A stretch of 64,000 nt of DNA from Vitis vinifera. Its lineage: Eukaryota; Streptophyta; Magnoliopsida; Vitales; Vitaceae. Below the pieces are notes generated by a model that did no database searches, was not told the origin of the DNA, and saw only the letters and a list, made by a program, of their open reading frames with translations. The stretch lies in assembly GCF_030704535.1 (NCBI RefSeq), contig NC_081808.1:19590501-19654500 (forward strand). Direction: 5' to 3'. The position numbers and the translations under genes were made by a program. Of this stretch, positions 17,474 through 31,600 are shown piece by piece (the first letter of the stretch is position 1; the number at the start of each line of letters is the position of its first letter).

Positions 17474-20400
17474 ATGATAACCCGTTCTAAACTGGTGGAA
17501 CAACTCAGAGACTATCAGATCCGATCGCAGCACAAGTGCTCCGCTCTCGCTATCTTCTCTCCCAAACCCCATATCACTTCCCGGTAACTCTCCTTCTCCC
17601 CTACTCTCAATTTTCTGATATTATTTGAGATTGAACTGCATTTTTTTTCCTTTCAGTCTTTTTTGGCGTGAGGTTTATTGAATTTGAAATTCTCTAGTTT
17701 TATTGATGAGAAACTGGTAGTGTAGCTGCTCCCTGCGCGGTTAGCTTGCAGTTTTTACATGGTACATGCTGAAACAAACCCTCGCGACAATGAGTAGCAA
17801 TTTTATTTAAAGAATGTAAGCCTGTTTGGGAACTTAGAAACATTGTTTGGGAATAGTTGTTAAAAACAGTTCTAGATTATCTAGGGAAAAAAAATTCTGT
17901 TTAGGAACTGGAATAAGATAAATAGTTTTGTTGGCTTATTCTTTATAAAGTTACCATATACTTACATGCTAATTCAAGAATTCTCAAAGTATTTTCCATC
18001 TTTTCAATTACTGCTTACTCTAAAAAAAATTGAAACCACCTCAAAATTGTTCTAAACCAACCTGTTTTCAGAACAAGTTTGAAAAAAAAAATTATTTTAT
18101 GTCAAAAGTTTGTCAAACATGTTTTTTAATTTTGTTCTAAATAATAGAACTGTTTTTAAGAAGGGTTACCAAACAATTCATGTTTTCTTGACTTATTTAT
18201 CTGTTGCAGCAGAGGATTCATTTGAAATCCAGAAAAGCAAAGAGTTTTATTTGCAAAACTGCTCCTCGTGGTTCAAACAAGATGTTTGAACCATCAAACT
18301 CGAAAGTTTCTGTTGAAGACTGGCAAATTCTTCCCTTTTTTTTCTTATGTTCCTTCATTTGGGTTGTAACCTTTTCTTGTGAGCACTAATAGGTATTAGC
18401 ACAATTTTATACAAAAGCTCAACCTCAACCTCCAAAACACTGGTTTCCTACACAATTTGTGTTGTGAAATCTAGGGTTGGCACCAAATTAAACCATGGAT
18501 TATGATAAACAATTTTAAAGATTCATCTTAGGGTCAATCTTTTGGTAGGGTTCACTGACTGCAATCCTACAACATCAATATTTGAAGAAATAATTAAAAT
18601 TATTAGGGGTCTCATACTTCTTTTAGACTTTGTGTTCACAAAGGTTAATATAAAGGTTTTATGTGGTAAATAACCATGAAAACCTGCTTTTCTGGTTTGG
18701 AACTGTGGAAGATTTAATATAACATAGGCAGAAGTTTAACATCTTGGATTGAGGGGAGGATCAAAATGAAATGAACCATAGAATTAAATTGGGATGGATG
18801 AAGTGGTAGAGTGCTTCTGGAATTGAGTATGGTGTGATTTCTCAAGTGCTTCTTTTCAGCCACAAACTCTTCTATGGGAGGGGGAATTTTGATTGGGGTG
18901 GTACAGACCTTTGGAAGGGGCTTAGTGAAGGAGATCTTGCAAGTATGATAAGTTAATATTTGAGCTGTAAACATATGTATAGGGAAACAAATCAAGTTGC
19001 TGACCATATGGCTAGCTATAATACCATCAAGGGAAAAGGGAAATATACATAAGAACAGTTTTCCAAGGAAAGTCATACAGATGTTTGTAAATCATATATG
19101 AGGTTGTATATACTTCAGATAGGTCCTATTTTCGAGAGATCTGTAAGAATTTGAAAAAATAACAGTAAAGGCCAGCCATGATTTATGAAAGGGAATGTTG
19201 GGCAATCACAAGATAACATTTCCCCAAATGTAGATTTTGAGGTGGTTGATGCATGAGATAGTTTATGGAGGAAAGTTGCTATGGACAAGTTTGTCAAGAG
19301 GAAGGGTTTGGTGTTCTAAGGTGAGGGTAGAGGCATATGAGGTGGGTTTTGGAAACCTTTGGGATTTAGTTCAAGTGAGGAACTAGTCTTTTCATGAGCA
19401 ATGGATTGAGGGCTAAGTTTTGGTTGGATGTTTATGCAAAGGAACAACTTTAAATGAATATTTTCCCTTGCTTGCTTGTTATTGTTGCTAAAAAAAATGC
19501 TTAGGTGGCTATTTTTGGAAATAGGAGGGAGGTTGGTCCCATTGGCACCCAAAATTTCTCAAGGCATTCTCATAATTGGGAATTGAAGTGATGGCGTCAT
19601 TTTTACACCTTATCCATTATGTTGCAATTTGTGGTGGAGGTTGCCTAAGAAAGTTGTTTTTTGGTGAAGTCTTTTTGCAAATCTTTGGTGTCAAATTTAT
19701 TTGTCCTTTTTTTCGGCTAAAGAGATATGGGGTTCAAGTGCTCCATCCAAAGTGTGCTTCGTTGCTTGGGAAGCGACATGAGGGAAGATTGTCATTGTTG
19801 ACCAACTCATGAGGAGGGGTAGATTCTTGTTAATTAGTTATGCCTATGCAAGCCAAGTGAGGAATAAGGAAGTCACATCTTCATCCACCCTGAATGGATT
19901 AAAGGCTCATGGTCATTCTTGTTCTTCTTGTTCGAGAATGTTTGGTGTTGTTGCATAGTAAAAAGAAAGGAAAAGGGTGTTAAGATTTATTTTGATTTTT
20001 ATTGATAGTGTGGGTAGGGGTTGGGGCTGTTTTGAGGCTGCTTGAAGCATTTTTATTTTTTTATTTTTTGAAAGTACATTCTTCAAATCTTGTGCCGTGG
20101 TGTTATGCCCCATTCTTTTTTTGTGACTTATTACTTATAATTTGCTTATAAAAGAAAAGGAAAGAGTAATGTTGTTAAATTGCTTGCAAAGAAAGGTGAA
20201 AAACAACACAATTTCCTTCAACCAGAACAAGGAAAAGAAAAAAATAAGGCACTTGCCTTAGTGTAGCAAGACGATAAAAGTATTCATACATTTACCTATT
20301 CCCGTACTTGAACAATGTAGACATTATTTTCAACAATCAACTATTAATTTTTCATCCCTCATGGTGTCTTATAAAATTAACAAAATAGTAATAATTATTC

Positions 20401-20805
20401 AAAATATTAAATATCATCCCCACATCATAAGAAGCATCATATTATTTAAAGAAATTTATCTTGGCCAAATTATAATTTTCCAAATGTCCGAAAATCAAGA
20501 GAAAAAAAAATTAAAAAAAATGGAAGTCCTAGAGAAGCTATTATCATAGTCATCAATGAAATTCAAATTATCACAATTTCCATCAATATGAGATAACCCC
20601 CCATCTTATTATCATTATCCATTTCCATCAATACTAGATTGATAACCCTCCACCTTATTATCATTATCTTTAGTGTCCTCAAAATTAGTCTCCTCCTTTT
20701 CAAAATCTAGTTGTGACGTTTGAGCCATGGTACCTCCTTTTTCCAACACTTGTTGCACTTGCTATTGCACCCCATGTCAATCCATCAATATATATATATA
20801 TATAT

Positions 20806-20852
<47 letters not shown>

Positions 20853-23800
20853 TTTTCTACATCCATGGAGGTGTCTTCATCTGTTTATTCCACTAACCAA
20901 CCAACCATTACTATTATCAATATTTACCAACGAAATGCGATCAATGACATTGCATTTAGAACTTGGTTTTATTTGGCAAACACCGATACATTTAGTTGTT
21001 TATACTCTAGTTTGTTCCTTTTCTTGTTATGAATTTGTATGCATTCATTAATAAATATTAGTGCATGTCATATGGCAACTTAACTGATATAATTGATATA
21101 TTATAATTAATAGAGTATAGACTTACATGCTCACACTCATTCTAATTATGTTGAAACCCCGATGATTGCAAGGCAAGCTAAGAATCTTTATGGCTAATTA
21201 TTGCAAATTAGGGTTGTGTTTCCATATAGCTTCAACCATTCAGCTATCATGTTTTAAATGTAAATAAAAAATCAGTAGATTAGCAAGTAACATCTAATCT
21301 TATAAAAAACAAAATAAGTTATCTAATATCTAATGTACAAATGTAACTTTCTTATAAGCATTTTATATTTGGACCTAGTTTCTTCCTTGATTTAATGGCT
21401 ATTGGAATACCAAAGGGGCTGTCTACATTCTTAAGCTTACAATTATCAGATTATCTTATCTTGCACATTAGTGTTGAGAACTAATCTATCTATGCAAAAA
21501 TATAATCATGATGTGATGCAGGACAGAAAATAAAATGCAAAGAGAATAGTGGTGTAATTGAAAGAACACTAGGAATTACTCTTGGAAACTTTTAGGCTTC
21601 ACATTCAAGTACTCTTTGTATCACACAAAGAAAATAGTGGCTGCTGGAAATTTTATCATTCATTCATTGATTTTTTTCAAAAGACTGATCAACTACTATA
21701 TAGAAGTTTTCTAGGGATTTATAACTCCTTGGAACTAGTCACATAGTAGTAATACAAATTGAAAATAACAAAAACTTGGGCTGACTACTACACCACAGTA
21801 AAGACTCTTGGAAAATGATAATATTAATGACTGAAAATGGTAACTTATGACCATTGACTAGGCCCCCATAATTTGATTTATGGAAAGTACTTTCTAGGCT
21901 GAACCCATATTGAATTATATAAGATCTCAACTAAGCCCATTATCATCTAGAGAGTGCCAAATTAAAACTTGGGCCTTGGAGCCCGCTCTTTTGTGCCTTT
22001 GATAAACTTCTACAGGTGGCTGCCACTTGTCTCCATCATGATGTCACTTCTTCATCAAACTTCAAACAAGGATTGCCATTAAAATTTTTTTAAAAAAATA
22101 AAAATTGAGTTAGGAAGTGAGCATGAAAAGGATAGTGGAGTTAAACATTTCCATCTTTTGTCAATGATACAAAAAATTCTTTATACTTATCTTTATTCTC
22201 ATGAAAGGGCTTTTTGATGTTCTTTTTGCATTTTTCTATGGCTTAATGTGTGTACCCTATAGCTTGTTTTATTTCATTATCAATAAGTCAAGGAACTTGA
22301 AGAAGGGGTCCATCACCTTACAAATATGCATAATGTGCTTCCAACATAAAGGCATAAAAACCATTTTTGATAGGCATTTTCCTATTGTTTCTATTGAGCT
22401 TGTAAGGGAAATTGTAAGAATATTTTGATTTACTTCTCTTTTTTTGTACTATTATAGGCTTATAACAATACTTGTAATCTTCTCATTCAAAATATATAGA
22501 ACATATGAAATAAATTCTCTTCTTTTAAACATGGTATTAGAGCATGATCATTCTAAAGCCACCATCCCTCCTTGATACCTAGCCATCCACTCTTGTCTCA
22601 AATCCTTCTTATCTTGTTGTTTGTAAAGATACACCACTTTTACTAAACATCCTATTTCTAACTTTGTCTCTTATGATCACTTGTCCATCTCTTTTAGAGC
22701 CTTCTCTGCCTTTTTCTCGTCTATTACTCTTTCTAAGTCTTAAAGTGAGTCTCTTTCTCATCTACTGGAAGACGGTAATGGGAGAGGAAATGTACTCTTT
22801 ATAGTGGAATCACATATGAGAACATGTACACAAGTTAGTTGATATTCTAATTGTTGGGTGTTGTTGGGTCTTTACCATAAAAGTTTCTATAGCATATTTT
22901 CATATAAAATCTCTTCTCAAACCCTTCAAATCATATTGATTCATATTGGACAAAAATAATAATAATAATAACAATTGAATTCTAAATTTTTTGCTACTTG
23001 AAAAATCGTAAATAATTAGATTGCATAAAATTTTCTCTACATAATTAAATAAGTAAATAAATAAAAAATAAATAAACAAATATATAAAATTTTACATTAA
23101 AAAAAGGTGAGTGTGGCGTAGAAGAGCATTACTAGAATTTTAAATTTAAATGTGAAAAAAATAAAAAAATAAAAAGTGATTCCATGGGAGGCTAGAAAAG
23201 TGGCCTATTTCAAATTGATATATGGAAGAAAAAAAAAGGAAGGCAAAGAAGAGGAATGAAGAGTTGAGAAGAGTGGACTGTTTCAAACTGAAATAGATAA
23301 ATAAAAATAAAATAAAACCTAGTGCAAAAGGCAAAAAGAGGAGTGGAGAGTTGAGTTGGTGGGGTGGTCTCTCAAATTAAAAAAAAAAAAAATAAGATGA
23401 AGTGCATAGAGAAATTGAGCAAGATTTTTGTGGCATGGGAAAGAGAGAAAGGGAGAATAAGAGAAGTGGAAGAGATGGAGATGGAGAGAGGATAAAACAG
23501 AAGAGGAATTGTCAGTGTGAGGGTGGGACACCAATGATGCCTTAGATGAGAGGTAGTAGATATTGAGAGAGCACCACTCTGAGAAACACTAAGTTAGGTT
23601 GTTCCTCCCTCAAATCCAATTCTATTATATTTTTATTTATTTATTTTCTTTTTGGTCACTTGCATCTTTTTCACCTATGGCTAGTAAAAAAATTGTAATA
23701 ATAATTATATGTATTGCTGCAAATCTAGACTGGTTCCTCATCAACTTGATGTCAAGAACGTCTTCCACTCTTCCTTCATAGCAACTTCAATGACATAGTG

Positions 23801-25643
23801 TTCACTGTTCAACCATGTAGGTTTGAATCAAAGCTAATTAATCAATATGTTTCAGAAGGACTGATCATCATGGTAGTTTAGTCTTGATAGTATATGTAGA
23901 GGGTATTGAGACTTTGATTCATGACCACATACCAGCTTTCACACTAAAGATGTTGGTAAGCTTTGTTAGTTTCTAGGTATTGAAGTTGCATGATCAAATA
24001 AAGGTATTTGTCTCTCAAAGGAAATACATTTTTTATAAAATATCTTTATAACAATAACAGGTACAAATATTAAATCGGTTGGGACTGAGACTGGCAGTGA
24101 AAAGAAAAAGGAGTGATGGCAGAGGATAGTTCACCCAAAAGGGAGATGAGATGAACTATCGATTCTCCGATAAATGTCAATGACTTAATATGTTTCCAGG
24201 GTCTTTACTTGATCCAGGATGTGTGATGTATATGCCATTCTGAAGTGATCTATTAATCTGCTAATAATTTGTTTCATGGCAATTCCATCTTGGCACTAAA
24301 CTTGTTGTTATGCCTATGATAACAAATTAAAAATTGATAAATGATGGTGAGTTAGCAGATGATCTTGGATCGTATAGGACATCGGTCGAAAAGCTGGTTT
24401 ACTTGACCATCACTCAGCCAGTCTCACAACCAATTTTGGGTTTCTCACTTGAATGCAATGATATGAATTTTGAAACATCTCAAGGGAACTCTTGTTCATG
24501 GTCTTCTTTATCAATCCTTAGAACATTTCTTATTGAAGGATATTCTAATTCTGATTGGGCAGGATATATATATATATGAGGTAATCTCATAACCCAGAGA
24601 AGCAAGAAACAATCCATTGGTGCTTGTTCTAGTGCATAGGTAGGGTATCGGGCAATGAAAAATACAGTACGTGATTTGACTTGGTTGAAAAGCTTTTTGC
24701 AAGAAAATGGCATACCAGTACCTGATACATCTTTCTACTATGACAATCAAGCAATCATTTATATTGCTAGCAATTCTATTTTTCATGAAAAAGCAAAGCA
24801 CATGGAAGTAGATTTTCACTTTGTTTGCTCAAAAGTGGACCCAAAGGAAATTATTACTCCATTTGCATCATCGAAGAACCAACCTACTAACATATTTGCC
24901 AATGCTCTTCTAAAATAAGTTATTGACTCTATTTGTAACATGGTAGGAGATTTAAGGGGGAGTGTCTTACTACATGTCTCGTGCTGCATGCATTGCAGCC
25001 ATTTTCATTTAAAAGAAAATGTATTTAGGGGGAACATATTGACATTCATTATTGCTATTTGTAATGGATTTATATGCCCTTTCTTTCTTTTCATGCTAAT
25101 TTGTGATGGATTTGGAGGTTTACAAAACTCTCTTGAATGTTTATTTTTAGCTGCATGGATGTTTCTCTAATGAGAAGATGCTCTTAGGTTTACATGCCTT
25201 CTGCTTTGTCCTCTTCTATTGGATTCACTTTTTCATTGAGTCTTCCTCTTACCATTTTATGGAATTTGTAATGTCTCATTCAAACAGTTAATATCATCTG
25301 TATCATCACTGGTCTATAACCATCCTCTCATTAGTGCCCGAAGAACATTGAAGAGATCTAAGTTACATGAGAGCATTTGAAGAGCGTTTTATGCTATTTA
25401 TGGCACTGAATTTTTTGAATTCTATTAACTTCATGCAGGGCTGATGTTGCTGTGGCTATCTTGTGGGCCTTATTCTTTAGTGTGCTTCTTGTATCATCCT
25501 GTATGACCTTTTACTTCAGATATTTCCATCTTTCTTCCATCACCGTCTGCCTTGTTATTCTTCTTCTTATTCGACTAAGAGCTTCTAAGAAGGCATTTGC
25601 AAGGAAGAAAGAAAGAAGATTGTTGTTACCTTTGTCCATGTGA
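17474..25643 (+). CDS. Small two-helix membrane protein, probable complex I ESSS-like subunit
   Basis: Exon 1 is 17474-17583 and exon 2 is 25439-25643. The phase-2 junction CG/G makes one arginine codon. The product is 104 aa, starting [20 protein letters not shown] and ending RRLLLPLSM. It has two hydrophobic helices at about residues 43-60 and 64-80, then a basic tail ([11 protein letters not shown]). I recall close plant homologues annotated as the ESSS subunit of NADH:ubiquinone oxidoreductase (mitochondrial complex I). That name comes from memory; the family match itself is strong at both ends. The site II promoter cluster supports a respiratory role. The single intron is 7855 bp and is packed with transposon remnants, so gene finders could easily split or miss this gene. 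Confidence 0.8.
17842..18177. mobile_element. MITE in the long intron of the small membrane protein gene
   Basis: The left end ATTGTTTGGGAATAGTTG is followed by TTAAAAACAGTTCT. The right end, AGAACTGTTTTTAAGAAG then GGTTACCAAACAAT, is its imperfect inverted complement over about 32 bp. The element is about 336 bp, AT-rich and non-coding. A similar start (CCTGTTTGGGAAC) lies about 20 bp upstream, so the true left edge could be there. Confidence 0.6.
19115..20165 (+). mobile_element. Degenerate L1-type LINE, C-terminal part
   Basis: Translations with several stops and frame changes show L1 C-terminal landmarks in order. They include [11 protein letters not shown] near 19260, [11 protein letters not shown] then a WE-rich stretch near 19540-19590, and [12 protein letters not shown] near 19744-19780. 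The last matches the conserved P-K-V-x-FFAWEA core of plant L1 RT-associated zinc-finger regions. The end (TTGCTTATAAAAGAAAAGG, about 20147) looks like a LINE tail. The copy lacks an intact reading frame and most of its reverse transcriptase. The 5' limit is uncertain. Confidence 0.6.
20788..20848. repeat. Compound microsatellite (TA)n(GA)n
   Basis: About nine TA units are followed, after AAAGAAA, by about 18 GA units. It lies in the 7.86-kb intron of the gene starting at 17474 and is likely to be highly polymorphic. Confidence 0.9.
22532..24962 (+). mobile_element. Degenerate Ty1/copia retrotransposon internal region
   Basis: TGGTATTAGAGC at 22532 matches the initiator-tRNA primer-binding site of plant Copia elements (TGGTATCAGAGC). 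It directly follows an LTR-like end (TTTTAAACA). Downstream, frames with stops resemble the end of reverse transcriptase (KGIC then SKRKYIF near 24010) and the RNase H domain. Landmarks there are [17 protein letters not shown] at about 24361-24411, YSNSDWAGY near 24540, and [13 protein letters not shown] then [14 protein letters not shown] at 24737-24820. A purine tract TTTAAGGGGGAG at 24951-24962 precedes TGTCTTAC, as a 3' LTR would. No matching LTR pair is visible, so the ends are decayed or recombined. The remnant lies in an intron, in sense orientation. Confidence 0.75.
23201..23420. repeat. Imperfect tandem repeat in the Copia leader region
   Basis: Three diverged units begin near 23200, 23273 and 23363. 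Each starts with a TGG-x-CT-x-TTTCAAA-like phrase, and the first two end with AGAGGA(A/G)TG then GAGTTGAG. The spacing is about 73-90 bp and the sequence is purine-rich. It lies between the primer-binding site and the surviving pol segment of the Copia remnant. Confidence 0.4.
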
Positions 25644-28600
25644 ACATCTATAGCCAGTGGTGTAAAGGTAGCACAATAGCTTGGTCAATTTGTTCTGTTG
25701 CTCACTTCTAAGTTCTGATACATGTGGATTTTATTTAAACTTTATATGCTTGGAGTACTGATCTTGATCAACAAGAATTCTCACCATCCTCCTGAAATAG
25801 ATGGTATGGTCCCTATTCCTCCCTCATAGCCATACACGATAGCCATGAGAATTTTCTGGACAATCTCTTTTATGTGTAAATAGGTCACAGTTGAATGAGG
25901 TTAGAGGTTTGCTAATTCATAAATTTCCCATTGGCTTGTACATTTTATTCAGTCCAAGGAATTGTATATTGAAGTATGCTTTAGATTAAGTTAGTAGATG
26001 CTTGTCATTTCAGTATTGAGACAGAACAGGCAGTACTGGCCAGCAAATTAAAGACAAAAATCTAAAGACTTCATAACAAAGAAAAAAACAAAATTAAAAC
26101 AAGTTAAACCTGTAGAATCATACTGCTAAATAGGCAGAATTTGACTGGTAAGGTAGGTTTCTGATGCCTTTTTTGGTTTTTTTCCATTTTTTGGGGTTCA
26201 CTTTTTTCTGTTCTGGGACATTGATTGTAGTGTCTCACCCATACAAACTCAGCATGTTTTCTAGGGAAGTTATTATCTTAAGCTCATTGTGAAATAATAC
26301 ACTTAAGGTATCTTAATTAGAAGAGAATTACTCATGGACCTTAACGGTCTAGTTAGTTTGACAAGTAATCTCTTACTTCAATATCAATGAGTATCCACTA
26401 CTCATTGTACATGTTCCATATAAGCATGTAAACAGCAAATGAGAAATCTTTAAAAGATAACACCATAGCCATTTTAGTATATAAACTGTTCAATAGTTTA
26501 AGTGTATGTGCTGGCTTTAAATCTGCCTATTTGTCGGGAAACAATTTAATTGTAGGGAGAATCTCACTTACAGACTAGATGGATGCATGCATGAGGCTTG
26601 CTCAAGCAGCTACCCAGTTGCAAGGATTTTGGAGTGAAATTATAACTCATGAGACAGTTTAGAAAGACTCTTCAATTGTGTAAGGATTCTAAGGATAATA
26701 TGGAAGAGAGAGAGAGAGAGAACGGGTATTCAAACTGCAATAAAAAGTAGGAGGATTGCATCCCTTCTATAGTATATAGATATCATAATTCTAGATGTTC
26801 TTTATTCACTCCTGAAAAGTAGGAGTAAAATATAAAACTATAGACACTCTGGATTGGCTTCATTTGATTTTAATAGGCTCAAAAATCTGAAATTGTTAAC
26901 CTTTTGTGCTACATTTGGAATTTTCTTGCTCACTGATCTCTTCTAAGCCAGAGTTGTGATACAAACCTGTTTTGTTGTTTAATAAATGGGATAGGCTACG
27001 GCAAATATGATGATGACACCTTTTTGCATGCAGTATTTCTTGAAATCAATATTTATCTTGTGATTATTGATTGAGTTTAAGGCTAAGAAATTATTTGTTT
27101 CAAATTATTTTGCCTTTCTTTTATTTTTTAAAAACAAAGGACACATTCTTTTTCCTTGTTTGTTTAAAAGACAAAGAACTAGATAGAATTTATAGATATT
27201 GTCAAGTTCAACAAGTGCAGTGTCATTGCATTCATTGCCTGTTTAAGCTGTTTGCATTCTATAAGCACCTTTTCTGTAGTGGTCCCCCCCTGGGACCATT
27301 TGGCTGTGTTCCCCTCAGAGATAGCTCAAGGTACTATCATCAGCAGGAGACGATAAAAATAACAAAATAAAATAAAAACTGAGGGTAATGGGTGGCATAC
27401 AGGAGACATGATTGCTTTTATTTAATGAGTACCGGGCCCTTCAAAACATGCCTTCAAAGGAATGCGGGGGGGCTTCCCATCTTTTTGTTGGACCATAGAT
27501 GAGTATAGTGCATAAACGATACCCATAAATGATTGCTGTATTACACTGTTTTTATAGTGCAAAGCATATGTTGGTTAGTTAGATACGAGATTGAGTAGAT
27601 AGTATGGATGATTCCATGTTGCTTTTCCTAGCCATGTCTTTTACAAAAGGATATGGTTTCCAACTCTTCTCTCCTTTTCAAATCTTCAAAGTGATTGCAT
27701 AGATTTCAAATTAAATTGGAGGCAACTAAGGTTGTGTAAAAAATGCAGTTACTATCAGTGACTAGATCAGTTTAAATATGTGGTATGCCATTTGGCTCAT
27801 CAGCTGTTTATGATCCATTCAGCCTCTACGTACTGGCGTGGTGCATTATAATGTTATTTTAAAGGTGGTGGCATTAGGAAACACCTTTTTGAAATGTGCC
27901 AGTGGCGTGAAGCTCAGTTTGACATTAAGCAGTCAAGACATGGGTCAAAATTTTCTTCTAGATATGTTATTATGTGCAGTGGAATGCTTTGGGAATATGT
28001 GAAATGCCTTAATATTTTACTTTTAGCTTCCAGTGCTAATTCAAAAGAATTTCAATATCAGATTTGTTTATTGGTATAAATGTGGACGTAACCATTAGAA
28101 TAATTTCATTAAGAAGAGTGAGCTTGGAAGCAACTTCAAAAAATAGTGGGTTACGATTGAACTTTTCATATTGAATTTTCATAGCTTCTGTGCAGGTACC
28201 AACTTCCTCTTCCCTGGTTAGTGTAAAGATGTTATCTGAAATGAAAAGGCAGTATTCAAATGAAGTTACAGTTGTGTCCTGACTGAGCTTTGAAAAACAT
28301 ACCAGAGAAGTTGTATCAAGTTAATCTGTTGCCCTTTGAGAAGTCATTCTTCCCGTAAGGTTTGTTTCCAAACACACCAAAAGAACTGTTTCTTTCAATG
28401 AAGCTATGAATTCAATTTTGGTAGGAAATGTACTCCATCAAGCCTTTTCTATTATGATACTTGCCTGCTAGGGGTCTGTAGCCAATTAGCTTTATATTGA
28501 TCAAGATTATACACCTTTTATCCAAAAGGAAAAGGAAAAGGAAAAGTGATTCTTGTAGGTTCCAAAGGGAACATCTTATGTAATGCCTGGTGCTCTATAC

Positions 28601-31600
28601 ACGGAAGCCACCTTCTTTCCTTTTCTCTCTCATCGAGTTTTTGATGTGATAGAAGATTTATCCGAAGATGATGCTTTAATAGCAATTCAGCTCTTTAATC
28701 CAGTCCATCGACTCTAAAACACTTGGGTTTAGTTGTCACATGATTAATAGGCACCTTTTTGTTGATAAGACAAGGCAAATGCTCAGTTACAATTGTTCAA
28801 AAGGCCGAAATTCTCGGCCAATGAATACTCTACCACTAAGTTTAAATTAAGTTTATTTCTTTTCTCTCTTTTGGGTTACATTAGCCTAATGCCATCATGG
28901 GGAGCCTTAGTGTTGAACTAATACCGATTAAAAGTATTATTAGGAACTGACCCTGATGTTGGCTTCTCGCACTCTTTTAACTCTTTGATGGGGGACCGCA
29001 GGCTCAATGCCTCATAGCCGAAAGTAAAAGTCAGTGAACCTAATAAGTTTTTCCCATCCCAAGCTAAAAGGCTAGGTTCATCTCATTTTCATGCTGAAAA
29101 CCTTCTGTTCCTGAGAAGTACTAAAGGCACAAAGTTACAAGTATGAGTGGGGGGCACAAGTTCCATTTATATAAGTCCTAGGGGGGCTGGCCATTCTCGT
29201 GCCTTTACTTTTTGACCAGCTGCTTCACTTAACTTTTGTAGGCCTATGTTGCCTGGATGATTAGTTGGGAAAGGGATCCATTCGGTATCTCAGATGCTTC
29301 TTCCCCCAATAGCTTCTTAAGACTGATGGTTGATCCATTTCACTGTCCTATTAGTTTGACCTTGACCTGAGCCCGATCGATCTGATTATTGGAATCCATA
29401 ACCAGCCATGCCACTTATCAAAAAGAAAAGGAAGAAGAAAATGAAATTTCCCTTGGCTTGGCTGTTATGGCATGACAAGACACCAAAATATGTAATTTTG
29501 CGTAAATATGATCATCCAAAAGAGGGCCACCAAATAATCCAGGCAGTGTGGTCAAAGTTTGGATGGTATGATTTGGCCTGGAAATGTCTTGGTATTGATT
29601 GAGGCCACGTTTTTCCAAACAGCGCGTGAGCAATCATTGAGGGTCTACTACTTATGCCCTGCTAAAATGATGATGCTCCGAGCGCCCCCACATTCTTCTC
29701 TCCGACGTTGACACAATCATCTCTCCTTCCTACTATACTACTATTACTACTCTTTTAACACTTGCTTTACCATCTCTCCCGCCTTTCCTCATCCTCCCAC
29801 TTGCTTCTCCTCCCTTTTGCACCTAACCTCAGCTCACCCTCTCTCCTTTAATCTTTCAGCACTGGACCCTGGACAGTGGCATGGGAAGTTGTCGGCTTAC
29901 ACAATGAACTCTTTGATAGATATATGGTAGACCTGTAATTTGGAAGCTTGTCTCTATGGTCAACATTATTAGTACTGCCTAACTTTTAAATCTGTCAACA
30001 ACTCTCTCTCTCTTTTCACACCCAGCTCAATCCACTTAGGAAATAATCAAGGGGTATTGTCCCGTTCCTATCAAGAGTGGGATAACTTCAAGTTTAAACA
30101 TTTTCCTCCCACGTATTTAAAACCAAAACATTGCATCAGCATCGTTGACCGGCTAAATACCTTGGTCGCAATTATAGAGAAAGCAGATGCTGTTGATTTA
30201 GGAGGGGAAAAAAAAGGGAGAGACAGGGGGAGAAAGCAGTTGATGATATCATAGAAAATTTAATAACAAGATCATTCTGTTGGCATTCAAATCATCTGCA
30301 AATTCTTTGGAACTTCACCTTTTGTCGAGCTTGTGATTGGAACGTTTCTATTATTAGAATTTAGAGGTCAAACTACCGGTTTGTCCTTTTTAATTTTTGT
30401 TGCTCTGTCAAGGACTGAAGGTGTCGCACATGGTTTATTAAAAAAGAAGTACACGCTAAATAATATTTTTTTGTTCAAATTGTTTTCTTTGGCTGACATA
30501 AATACGTTATCATTTCTGTTAGATAAAGTTAAAAATATTTGGCGTTATATTTTATCAAACAGATTAATCGAAAGAAATTATTGAACGGACAACTCATCTT
30601 AGTTGCTGTCAAACCGTGCCAAGTATTATTATTATATTTACCCGTTCGCGGTCTTCGCGGTCAATGCTCTGCATATTTGTCCTGTCCTACAGCAGGCATG
30701 AAAGTGTTCCACCAAACCGTGTACTTACATTGATCATTATTATGGCGTGCAAAATGTTGTTTCTATGCCATAATGTCTTCTTTTAAAAAAATAAAAAAAT
30801 AAATCCTTTTGAAGAAAGATCACCTTTTTTCTGGTCTTTTATTTTTTGGTTGAAACGAAACAATCGAACCTACTCTTTGACACTGGGATGGTAATGGATG
30901 AGTTTTTTTTTAAGCACTCGCCCCGCCTAATTCCTAATGAAACAGGTTTAATTTTAATAAATGGATTTTAGATAAATTTAATAAATTCTTTTAAAACCTG
31001 ACGTGGGTTTGGATAGTGATCATCCCGTCCTCTCCTTCACCGATTATATATAAAATTAATTTAATTTAATTTTTATTTTATTATTTTTAATATATAAATA
31101 ATAATAAAATATTTTTAATAAAATAAATTTAAAAATAATAATATTTTAATTATTTTTAAAATATATTTATTTTAATATAATTAAAATTTTAAAAATAATT
31201 TTAAAAAAATTAAAATTCAAAAAAAAGTTAAATGGGAACAAGACGAACATGAAAATTTATCATATCTATCTCGTTTCGTTTAATTTTTTAAATGGGACGA
31301 TAATAATTATTATTTTGAATAAATGGGATCCTTATTTGACATTGGATCATAGTGCACATTGTGCTGGTCTATCTTGTGCATTATATTTCTCTCTTGAATT
31401 GATTTTAATATTTTGTCAAGTTTTTTTTTTTTAAGTTATTTGATTAAAAATATGAAATAATCTCAAATTTACAGGTTTAACCTTCCATATATTTCAACTT
31501 AAAAATAATTACTTTTTATAAAATTATTGATGTTTTATTTAAAAAAAATTATATATATTTTTTAAAATTATATGAAAATAATTTTAACGTTAAATTTTTT

